From assembly GCA_016647705.1 (NCBI GenBank), contig CM028328.1, positions 6,535,311 to 6,599,310 on the forward strand: DNA of 64,000 nucleotides, given 5' to 3'. Positions within the stretch are counted from its first letter, which is position 1. The number at the start of each line of letters is the position of its first letter. Made by a program: the position numbers and the translations under genes. The notes under the pieces are model-generated. The model did not search any database. It saw nothing but the letters and a program-made list of their open reading frames with translations, and was not told the origin of the DNA. Positions 12,515-22,451 of this stretch are shown piece by piece. Source of the DNA: Eucommia ulmoides. Lineage: Eukaryota > Streptophyta > Magnoliopsida > Garryales > Eucommiaceae.

Positions 12515-14330
12515 GAAAAACTTACCTTAAGTAAGAGAGGTGAACACTTGAGTTCAGAATTGTATCTTCATCACTATTTTCCTTTTCTTCTCTTTGATAT
12601 ATATATTGTTTTTTGGGGGGGGGATATTTAGGGTAATGGGTAAGGTGGAAAGGTTTGAGGGAGTGTGGGATGAAAGAAAATGGGTGAAATTTCAGATGTA
12701 AGAAGGGAGAGGGGGAGGGTTAGAAGTGTTCTTAGTTGACTTTGGGGAGGGGAATGGGCTGAATCATATAGGAAACGCCCTCTCCTGGGCATCCAAGATG
12801 CGCATGTATCCCTGGATGCGCAAGCCTACATATTTGGGCCGTCGGCAATCCTACTTACTGACAACCCCTATTAACCACTCAAAACACATTTTAGCCCCCA
12901 TAAAAATAGTATTTCATGAATTTTCATCCAAACGCACTCCATTAAGTCTTTCTAACTTTGGGTAATGTCTAAAAACACTCCAAAACAACCCCCATTCGCT
13001 CCAAAATAGAATCCAATACTTGTCATCTTCCAAAATAAGTGGGAAATGAGCAAAATTATTACTAAATGCAATTCAAAAAAAAAAAAAAAACCTTTAAATT
13101 GATGGTAGTAAAACAAAATTGGGTCATCCAATTTGTGGGGAAAAACTTTAAATTGCTTGCCAATTTGATGAATTTTCGAAAAAGTCCAAACTTTGGGGTC
13201 AAAATAGAAATTTTTGAAATACTTTGATTTCACTTGATTTCTTCGAAATTCATCATTGAAAATTGAAATTGATTTAGTAGAACATAATAATCACTTTTGA
13301 TCAAATAAGCCCAAAAATAACTTTTGAAAATTCAATTGTGACCTTGAAATTTTTCTTTGACTTTTCAAATCTCAATTGGAGCTCTGATTCGTGTTTTTTT
13401 AGAATTAACAATTATTATTAAAGATCAAATTGAAAATTTGAATCATAATTGATCCATTTGAATGTCGATTTAAGGTTACTCAAAATTCCAATTAAACCCC
13501 CTAAAATGTTCTAATTCGAGAAATTGTCCAATTGGCCAATTCGCGCCCAGGGGAGGAGGGCTAATTGGGATTAAAAGACTTCCAATTAACTTATTTTAAG
13601 GTTAATTGAACTTTCCAAAGATTAACTTTGAATCTTGAAGTCCAAGATTAATCTTTCAAATTTTTAATTTAGTCTCTAAAACTTTCAAAAGGCACAATTG
13701 TGGTTCCAATCTCTAATTGAATAACTTTTAACTTAATTGGAGTTTTGAGATAATATTTTGACTGGATATTAAATTTATTATTTTAAATTTCAATTTAGCC
13801 CTTAAAACTTCCAATTGCAATTTTAAATCTTGAATTAATTCTTCAAATCTTAGAATCAAGACCCTCCATTTTGATTTGGATATTTTTAAAATTCATGAAT
13901 AATTGATTCAAGCAAATCATTATTATTATTCAATTATTTTTTTTATTATTTTTTTAATAATGAAATGTCATGTATTGGTGGGACAAAATTCGGTGTTGAC
14001 AGACAATGAATCTAATAGTTTTCCCTTAAAATAATGATAAAATAATATTTTTTTAAAAAATAAATTGATTCCATGGGATGATCTCACTCTTGTTCGGCCG
14101 GCCAAATTAAAAAGCAAAATTATTCAAATAAAAAAAATAAAAAAGACAGAAAAAAAAAAAATCAATAATACAACAAATAACTTGTGAAAAGTTATTCTAA
14201 ATCAAGGCTTGAACCCTACACATCACTTTTCTAAAATAATTTTCTTCAAATCAGTCAACCACAAGTATTGACAATCTTGAATTAAATTTTATGGTCTTCA
14301 TTGATATCTCACCCTTCAATAATAATCAAG
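12515..14330 (+). repeat. LTR-like dispersed repeat, copy B
   Basis: Second copy of the block at 1940-3680, in the same orientation on the other side of the GLR gene. It carries a plausible LTR end, GGTGTTGACA, finishing at 14001. Similarity to copy A continues past that point to about 14330 (TTGATTCCATGGG, CAAGTATTGACAATCTTGA). Reading frames inside are short and unrelated to known proteins. Confidence 0.6.
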
Positions 14331-15095
14331 CTAATTTAATAATGTTTACTTAAATTGATGTATCAATTATTTAATTTATTGAACGATAAAGGAAAAGAAG
14401 ATAGTGATCAGACTTTAAATATAAACCCTAATATTTTTTAATAAGTCAACTTCTATGTTCCACATTGAGTGTTTTTCTTCCAAAAGTCCTATTTTAAAAT
14501 GGAACAACTTTTTAGGTTCTATATAATTAAAAACAATTTTTAGATCCTCTTTTAAAAAAATAAAATGGCACAACCCCTACAATATAAATTGTATGACAAA
14601 AATACCATTCCTCATTTTGAACCTTAACCCTAAAAAGTTTGATCCCTACCCTCTCTCATCCTTCCTCCTCTCTTTCTCTCTCATCTGATGGCGAGGCGTG
14701 ACGGCATCTGGACGGCAAGGTATGGCGGCAGCGAGGCGTGAAGGAGAGCGACGATGGGTTGGATGGTGACGTCTTGACAACTCCGATTTGGAGGCATGAC
14801 GGAGAGCGACGATGGGTTGGATGGTGACATCTCGACAACCCCAATTTGGCCAGATATGGCCAAATTGAGGGAGACTGGCCAGGAGATGGCGACAATGGCG
14901 ATGGCGACGGTTCGTTGTCGCCATTATTCGTTGCCTCCGTTTGCTGCTCGTCGTTCGGTACGTGCTGCTGATGCTCGTCGTTCCTGCCGTCACTGCTCAC
15001 CAATGGTCATCGTTCGTCGCTTAGATCTACTTAGATCCGGCCAGATCTAGGTAGTTTTTACCACCACCGCCGCCCGATTTTAGGTATTTTTCTCC

Positions 15096-15130
<35 letters not shown>

Positions 15131-15307
15131 TGGGGTGCTGTTGTATTGAGATGTGTTGATTGTTGTTTGGGTGCTATTGTATTTTTCATCTCCATGGTTG
15201 TATTTTTCAGTTGTTGGGTTTTTTTTGTTGGTGTTTGGGTGGTATTGTATTTTTCATTTCCATGGTTGTTGTTTGGGTGCTTGTGTTTTGATTCAACAAC
15301 TAGAGGT

Positions 15308-16105
15308 AAGTGGATATCCACTAATTGATTTGTGTGGATATCTACTGACTGATTTATAGATATCCACTGAAAATCAATAACGTGTTATTGTTCAGTGGAT
15401 GTCCATTGCTTGATAGGTGAAGGATGATAAATGAAATTGAATTAGAATTTTGATATTATTTAGGATAGCCCAATTAGATTCAACTTAAGTTTTAACGATT
15501 TCTTGATTTATTTGTCATTTTTATCCTTTGTATGTAGATAATTGTGTTATTTTTTAGTTCAGTAGATATCTACTAATTGTTTAATTTGAATGTTTAAATG
15601 TTTGTGTTATTTTTTTAGTTCAGTGGATATCTACTGATTATTTAAATTTTTGTATTATTTTTTAGTTCAGTGGATATCCACTAATTGTTTTTAGTGGATA
15701 TCTACTTATTGATTTTTTGTAGATATACACCTATCTACTTATTGAAGACCGATGAAGATGGAGAGAGCGCGATGATGTGATGATTGGTAAAGACGACAGA
15801 TGTCAATGGTCTTAATTTTTAGCGGATTTCTACTCTATTTTATTTATTTTTTTTGGATTTCCACTTAGAGAATAGGTGGATTTATGTAATTTTCTAGTGA
15901 AATGTAACTAAAGATTAAAATTCAGTGAATTTTTTTTATTTTTTGGTTTCTCTAATTCTTTATATTTTAAAATGTTCATAGAATATTTAAAAAAATAAAC
16001 TAAATTTGAAATTAAATCAAATGAAAAATAATGTAAGTGGATATCTACTAAATATAATTAATTGGATATCCACTTAATGGATATTTAAGTAGATATTCAC
16101 TTAAT
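15308..16105. repeat. Array of AGTGGATATCCACT-type palindromes
   Basis: About 11 occurrences of RTRGATATCYACT lie at roughly 15308, 15333, 15357, 15396, 15560, 15621, 15668, 15692, 16036, 16062 and 16088. Two (15308 and 15668) are the perfect palindrome AGTGGATATCCACT. Spacing is irregular, so this is not a simple tandem repeat. Confidence 0.75.
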
Positions 16106-16347
16106 TGATTTTTAAATATTTTAAAAGAATTTTTAATTTAAATAGAATTTAATATTTAATTTTTTATATTTTAAAATGTTCATGGAATATTTTAAAAAAT
16201 AAATTAAATTTAAAATAAAATTAAGTGAAATATAATTAGGGTATTTATGATATTTTATAAAAAAAATTATTTTTAAGAAAAATAAAACTAATTGAATTTT
16301 TTTATTAAAAAATAAAATTGAGCAAAAATAGAAAACAAATGAAATTC

Positions 16348-16351
<4 letters not shown>

Positions 16352-16404
<53 letters not shown>
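16352..16404. repeat. (AT)n microsatellite
   Basis: About 53 bp of alternating AT. A short minus-strand frame across it is low complexity. Confidence 0.9.
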
Positions 16405-16409
<5 letters not shown>

Positions 16410-16560
16410 AGGATTTTTAAAAAAAAAATGGTCAAAATGACAGTTTTGTAAATTTTGTAGTTATTGAGAGTAATTTAGGAAGAATATATATGATGATACT
16501 TTTAGAATGAGCCCAACAAACATGGGACCTAAAAAATTATTTTTTAAACAAATAGGAACC

Positions 16561-17434
16561 CTCAATTTTTTTTTCCAATTTACTAATATCTATTTAGTAA
16601 ATCAGGACATATTTTATATTTTAGAAATTTTTGACCATCGAATTATATTTTTATCCAATAGTCAAGATTAAATAAGATCTTATAATATCTTTGGCCTTAA
16701 TTTTCATCCCAACAAATCTCTCACAAATTTTTATCCTACTTTTTATCCTTAACAAATTTCACTCAAATTTTAAATATCTTTTCATTAACTGTTTGGATTA
16801 ATTTCATCGATAAAATATTTATGAAGAAAAAATTTTACTTAAAAATTTGACACCCCCACTTACAAAGCAGTTGAGTTTAATTATATTTTATACCTTGTAA
16901 GTTTCATATATACAGTTTACTAACCAAACTTTTATTATTTATTATTTTTTAACCCTTATAAATTACAAAAATTGATATAGTGCCTTTAGGGATGGAAAAT
17001 CCCTAGTGTGTATATATATAGCAAATAATAAGAATTTATTATTTCTATTATTTTTTCAGATATCACCGGATGTATTCTTCTATATACATTTACAATATGA
17101 ATATGATGAAGTTAGGTATTTCATATTAATTTAAGTATCGTTTGAATTTTTATTTTTTTTATGTACAAACATTTGGGGGATGGGCTTTTTAATACTAGAC
17201 CTCCCATTAAGGAGACACACTGGATAACCGCTAAATTACAAATTTTGAGTTATTTGAGTATTGTTTGATAATATTTTTTAAGCTTGTTTGGTTGTTGTTG
17301 TTTATTTTTTTTTTTTTAAAAAAAAAAAAGAAGAAGAACAAGTTCTTTTTTCAAAAAAAAATAAAAATATATATTTTTTTAATTTATTATATTATGAAAG
17401 ATTGATTGATTAAGACCTCTATCGATTTTTTTCA

Positions 17435-17469
<35 letters not shown>

Positions 17470-17760
17470 CACATTTTTTTTGTTTTTTATTTTTAAATAT
17501 ATTTTTTTGCAAAATTATTTTTCTTCTATTTTAAAAGTTTTAAAAAGAAATATTGGCAAACATTGAGGGTGACTTTTTTTTTTAGAAATTAAAGAAAATG
17601 GGGAAAACAATTCCTTACTTACTGGTACTTTGAACTAGTCAGTTCCATGAACCAAGACATGCCTAATCACTGAAAATAAGTTAAAATATGTGCAGTTACT
17701 AAAAAGTCGACAAAATTATCAAATATACATTTTTAAAAAATATATTACAAAATAATCATT
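16561..17760. repeat. AT-rich block repeated at 56380-56850 and 59135-59720
   Basis: No gene. From about 17010 to 17690 it shares GCAAATAATAAGAATTTATT, a TATTCTTCTATATA motif and AATTCCTTACTTACTGGTAC with 59200-59720, and part of this with 56440-56850. A (TA)n run lies at about 17438-17466. The block is probably an old duplicated intergenic or transposon sequence. Confidence 0.5.
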
Positions 17761-18178
17761 TTATCTTTTTGTGACGATTTAACCCCTCATGTTATATTTA
17801 ATACGAGAGTCGTGTTACATTCTAATTTTTTTCATTCAAATTGATAATTCGTCTATCCTACATTCATGTTACATTAGATTGTGTTATATTCAACACAATC
17901 TCAGATCATGTTATATTCAACACGATCTTCATGTTGAATATAACACGTAGTCGTGTTACATTCTAATTTTTTCATTCAAATTGATAATTCGTCTATCCTA
18001 CATTCGTGTTATATTCAACACAATCTCGTGTTGAATATAACTTGAGGTTGTGTTACATTCTAATTTTTTCATTCAAATTGTTACATTCCACTTTCACTGC
18101 CATACAAATCAAATCTATACAATCAAGAGCACGATCAAACATTCAACACGATCTTGTGTTGAATATAACACGAGGTCG
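17761..18178. repeat. Minisatellite-like locus, left part (CACTA target)
   Basis: Repeated modules contain CGTGTTACATTCTAATTTTT, TCATTCAAATTGATAATTCG and inverted pairs such as GTTATATTCAACAC ... GTGTTGAATATAAC. The series stops at TCG (18176-18178) and resumes with TCGTGTTACATTC at 30785, so the CACTA element split it. Confidence 0.75.
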
Positions 18179-18207
18179 CACTACAAGAAAAAAAGTCTTT
18201 TATCACG
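18179..18207 (+). repeat. CACTA left terminal inverted repeat
   Basis: CACTACAAGAAAAAAAGTCT followed by TTTATCACG matches the right end inverted with few changes. The next 200 bp carry more ATCAC/GTGAT subterminal motifs (18205-18390). Confidence 0.9.
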
Positions 18208-18582
18208 TTTTGTAAATATAATTTATCTCGTTTTTTATTTAAACTGTGATTGTTAAAATATTAGTGAAATTTAATCTCATTTAAAATTTATGGTGTGATT
18301 AAAAATATTTTTTTATCACATTTTTTAAACAAATGTAATAATAAGTAAATAGTTTTTATCACATATTTTTATTAATAAGAAGATATCTTGTGTTGGGTGA
18401 AAAAAATGGCGCTAAACGGAGGGGGGAAAAAAGGCGCTCACCAAATAGACTTTCCTTCCCGATCGTTCATCAAGCTAGAAAAACTGAAGAACCTCGCAAG
18501 ACCTAGCTACGATGTTCACCTTGCTGCGTCGATCTCCCATCACACGAGGTTCATGGTACATCGGACGTCGCTCCAGCCCTAG

Positions 18583-18680
18583 CAGCCCGTCTCTCTTCGT
18601 CTCACCGACGGCCTCCAGCCCGTCTCTCTTCGTCTCACCGACGGCCTCCAGCCCCTCTCTCTTTCTCTCACCGACGGCCA
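18583..18680 (+). repeat. 33-bp tandem repeat, 3 copies, in CACTA 5' region
   Basis: Units start at 18583, 18616 and 18649 (CAGCCCGTCTCTCTTCGTCT then CACCGACGGCCT). A GTAATCTG donor-like site follows at 18682. The GC-rich stretch 18400-18680 looks like a 5' leader exon, either of the element or captured from a host gene. Confidence 0.75.
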
Positions 18681-18712
18681 GGTAATCTGAGGTTTAATTC
18701 GCCTTTAATTGG

Positions 18713-18935
18713 TTCGAATTCATGCAAAATCTAGATTCAGCTTTCATTGATTGAACTTTTTGTGAACTCTATTAAAAGATTTAAGAATCATTTGTTCCAA
18801 TTCATGTGAAATCTAGATTCAACTTTGATTGTTTGAACTTTCTGTGAACTCAATTAGAAGATTCAAGACTCATTAGTTCAAATTCGTGTGAAATCTAGAT
18901 TCTATCTTTGATTGATTGAACTTTATGTGAAATTG
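18713..18935 (+). repeat. 82-bp tandem repeat, about 2.7 copies
   Basis: Units begin at 18713, 18795 and 18877, each with TTCNAATTC, AAATCTAGATTC and GATTGAACTTT. They lie directly after the 33-bp repeat. Confidence 0.75.
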
Positions 18936-19124
18936 GAATTGGAATTGGAGTGGATTAGTGGAATTGGAATTGGAGTGTATTAGTGGAATTAGAATTTTTC
19001 TTGCTCTTTAATTTCCAGATTTCAACCCAATTTCGATCAATCATATAACTTCTACTTTTCTATTTCTTAACCCACAGTTAATAAATATTCTCTTTTTTCA
19101 TATATCTTTTCCAAACTAAACCCA

Positions 19125-19490
19125 CAAGGGCTGTAATTCCCTGTTCCCCTACTGATAAATCGGCCACAGGGGCAGGCCATGCATCTGGATTTATCTTTTC
19201 AATGTTTGTCCAAAGAGCTGATTTTAGAATAATAATACTCACCAAATGCAAGGGTTGTAATTCCCTGTTCCCCTGCTAATAAATCGGCCACAAGGGCAGG
19301 CCATGCATCTGGATTTATCTTGTCAATGTTTGTCCAAAGAGCTGATTTTAGAATAATAATATTCACCAAATGCAAGGGCTGTAATTCCCTGTTCCCCTGC
19401 TGATAAATCGGCCACAAGGGCAGGCCATGCATCTGGATTTATCTTGTCAATGTCTATAAAATCAGAGAGCTGCTGCAGCATCTGTCCACG
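19125..19490 (-). pseudogene. Captured exon-like fragment, tandemly repeated (124 bp x about 2.6)
   Basis: Units begin at 19125, 19249 and 19373. Read on the minus strand from 19490, the outermost copy gives a clean peptide that includes GQMLQQLSDFIDIDKINPDA, WPALVADLSAGEQGITALAF and GEYYYSKISSLDKH before a stop. The composition is that of a real globular protein exon rather than noise, and it lies antisense to the element's genes. The parent gene was not recognised. It is probably a host gene piece acquired by the CACTA element and then locally multiplied. Confidence 0.55.
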
Positions 19491-19639
19491 AATACAAATA
19501 TTATTAAATTCAAAATTTATCGGTTAAACCCCCAATTTTATGTGACTAGATGATGATATATCAATCATTCTTCGATTTATAGCAAAGAAACTTGAAAAGC
19601 TCAATTTTTTTTTTCTCGTTCAAGTTTTGTTTCAGGTCT

Positions 19640-20695
19640 GTCTTTGCATAGCACTGTTTCCTTGCTCCATTTCCAGTTTCATTACTCCAGTTTTTTTGTG
19701 CATATTATGTGTTCACGTTGTTGTTTCTGTTCTTCTATTTCTGTTCACATTTCTATTTTGTTATGTTTCTGTTCTGTTTTTTTTTTTTTTGGTTTCTATT
19801 CTTCTGTTTCTGTTCACATTTCTAATTCTTTTATTATTTAGTTGTTTATTTGTGTTATTTGTATAGTTGTTTATTTAATAGAATTTAATTTATATTGTTT
19901 GTTAGAACTCAAATTAAATGGCTAGTGAAGGATCAAAAGACCTCGCATCTGTTCTATTTTTTCTGTTTCTGTTCTTCTGTTTCTGTTCACGTTTCTGTTT
20001 TGTTATGTCTTTGTTCAAGTTTATGTTTCTGTTCTATTTTTTTTTTTTTCTGTTTCTGTTCTTCTGTTTCTGTTCACGTTTCTAATTTTTGTTATTACTT
20101 AGTTGTTTAGTTGTGTTATTTGTATAGTTGTTGGTTTAATAGAATTTAATTTATATTATTTGTTAGAACTCAAATTAAATGGCTAGTGAAGGATCAAAAG
20201 ACCTCGCGTCTGTTCTATTTTTTCTGTTTCTGTTCTTCTATTTCTGTTCACGTTTCTGTTTTGTTATGTCTTTGTTCAAGTTTATGTTTTTGTTCTGTTT
20301 TTTTTCTGTTTCTGTTCACGTTTCTAATTTTTGTTATTACTTAGTTGTTTAGTTGTGTTATTTGTATAGTTGTTGGTTTAATAGAATTTAATTTATATTG
20401 TTTGTTAGAATTCAAATTAAATGGCTAGTGAAGGATCAAAAGACCCTGCGTCTGTTCTATTTTTTCTATTTCTGTTCACGTTTCTGTTTTGTTATGTCAT
20501 TGTTCAAGTTTATGTTTCTGTTCTGTTTTTTTTTCTATTTCTGTTCTTCTATTTCTGTTCACATTTCTAATTTTTGTAATTACTTAGTTATTTAGTTGTG
20601 TTATTTGTATAGTTGTTTGTTTAATAGAATTTAATTTATATTGTTTGTTAGAACTCAAATTAAATGGCTAGTGAAGGATCAATGTTATAAATTAT
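19640..20695 (+). repeat. T-rich tandem repeat, about 243-261 bp x 4
   Basis: The marker GTTAGAACTCAAATTAAATG recurs at 19901, 20162, 20404 (one change) and 20647. Between markers are long TTTCTGTTC-rich runs. Short frames of F/C/S-rich peptides across this stretch are repeat artefacts. Confidence 0.8.
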
Positions 20696-20712
20696 TTTAT
20701 ATATATATTTGT

Positions 20713-22175
20713 TAATGTCGTGTGCTTGGCTTCGCCTCCCCTTTTACCTTGCGCCTAGGCTCCGGGACCCCTTGTGCGCCTCGGTACGCCTAGAGCCTTT
20801 AACAACTATGATTACTCCAATTGTTTGTGCATACGGTGTGTTTTTCCTCCATTTTCGCTCAGTTTTCACTTTTAAACCAACCTGGACAAAGCTTTTTTTC
20901 CTTTGACAGAGCTGGAAAAATAAAACAGAGCGTTTTTCCTTTTTTTTTTCCTTGCTTCATTTCCAGTTTCCTTGCTCCAGTTTTTTTGTGCATACTATGT
21001 GTTTGTCCTATTTTTTTGCTCAGTTTTCCCTTTTACAGTTTCATTTAGAGTGTCTTCCTTTCTAATTTAGAGTTTTATTGTGCAAAATTAAATGCTTGTT
21101 GCTCATTGCTCTGCTCCAATCATTTCTTCTTCTAATTGTTGCTCTGTTTTCGTTTATTGCCCTGTTTTTCTTTCTAACCTATGTTTCTGTTTCTATTTCA
21201 TGTTTCTGTTTCTGAACCTAAAAAAATTGTTTAATGTTTCTGTTTCTGAACTTTTTTCCATCTCACAGACAGTGGCTTTAATCTCATCAATTTCAGGATA
21301 ATCAGACATTATTTGCCTTTTGAGATTGACACAATTATAAGGAAAAAAAAAAAGTCATGTATTGTTATACCCCTCCTTAAGCCGCTTAGATTTTACTGCA
21401 GCATACGAGAATTCTAGTTTGTATCAGCAGAATTACTTCTTTGATATTGAATCACACACTAAAGTTATGTTTGTTTTATGTTTCTGTTTCCCCCCAAAAA
21501 AGGGAACATAAACAGAAATATGGGAAGCAAAAAATAGATCTATTTTTCTCCTAATTTCTGATAACAGATTAAATTGTTGCCAGATTTCGATTTTTATTCC
21601 CAGAGCACTAAGTATACCTGCTATGTTCTTCGCTCAACAAGACAATTCAGCAGCCTAATCAAACATGTATTGGGCTGTGTTATTAAATGCTTGGTTCTTT
21701 TTATTATGGGTTATTACATGTTAATTGCTGGTTAATTGTTTATAATATATTTGTTTAATTGTTTATTTAGTTTATTTATGTTATAAAATTGTTTACTTCT
21801 GTTAAATTTGAATTTGGTTCTTTTTTGTTATAATTGCTTGGATAGTGCTATAATTTTTTAATTTTTTTTTAATGTTGTGCGCCTGGGTTCGCTTAGGTTA
21901 GTCCCTCGTTTTGGTCCTTGCGCCTAGGCTTTGGGACAACTTGTGCGCCTCGATCCGCCTAGAGCCTTTAACAACTATGGATCTTACTAAATTTAGACAG
22001 AGTAAAAAAATTTGGCAAAATAAGTCTCCATCCTTAGGTGCACCTTCGATGCACAGTGCACCCTCTGCCCACGATCTCCAGGTGCGTGCTTTGTGCGAGG
22101 CACGCGCCTAAAACTAGGTGAGGCGCAGACCTTGTGCCTTGCTACACCTTGCGCGCTTTTAACAATTATAGCCTA
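20713..22175 (+). repeat. Region with GC-rich GCGCCTAGGC dispersed repeats
   Basis: 20713-20810 and 21871-21979 are related (AATGTNGTG..., TTGCGCCTAGGCT, TGTGCGCCTCG, AGAGCCTTTAACAACTATG). 22037-22171 ends with an analogous TTTTAACAATTATAG. They resemble short foldback elements nested in the CACTA 5' region. The rest (20811-21870) is AT-rich without genes. Confidence 0.55.
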
Positions 22176-22451
22176 GGGACTTTAATGACCATGTGGGGTT
22201 GAAGCCAAAGAAAACATATAAAGTTACCGGTTTAACCGGTGGGGTTGAAGCCGGAGAAAACATGTGAAGTGTGAAATTACCAGTTGAACTAATGATGTGC
22301 ATGATTCTTCTTAACCAATCAGTTCATCATAATTTTTCTTATGTATTAAATTCTTATTCCCCTCTCCCCAAATCCAATCCCAAATTTCTTTTCCCTCTGA
22401 CTCTCATCTCTTACCAATATCATATGATTTATTTATTTTTTCAGTCTAATC

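Larger units (their letters stand above)
14510..16560 (+). mobile_element. MULE-like non-autonomous DNA element, copy 1
   Basis: The left end (AGGTTCTATATAATTAAAAA, near 14514) and right end (reverse complement of the stretch before 16560, GGGTTCCTATTTGTTTAAAA) are long imperfect inverted repeats, continuing to a CATTTTGA motif about 100 bp inside. The 5' part (14640-15060) is GC-rich and contains a 59-bp direct duplication (about 14742 and 14801). The middle carries an array of GGATATCC palindromes. No transposase is encoded. An inverted relative at 56900-59110 shares the same order of parts. Long TIRs plus a GC-rich captured-looking segment suggest a Pack-MULE-type element. The open frames at 14646-15050 occur in several frames and resemble no family, so they are not called as genes. 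Confidence 0.5.

Noticed and set aside
14646-15050. Several overlapping arginine/histidine/serine-rich frames
   Set aside because: GC-rich repeat DNA is open in several frames at once; no frame resembles a protein family and no start is favoured.
16036-16105. Palindromes considered as microRNA precursors
   Set aside because: Arms of 7 bp are too short and no long foldback surrounds them.
18583-19490. CRISPR-like array of spaced repeats
   Set aside because: Repeats are directly adjacent with no unique spacers and lie in a plant CACTA element.
19627-21301. F/C/S-rich membrane-like peptides
   Set aside because: They recur with the 243-261 bp TTTCTGTTC repeat; repeat artefacts, not membrane proteins.
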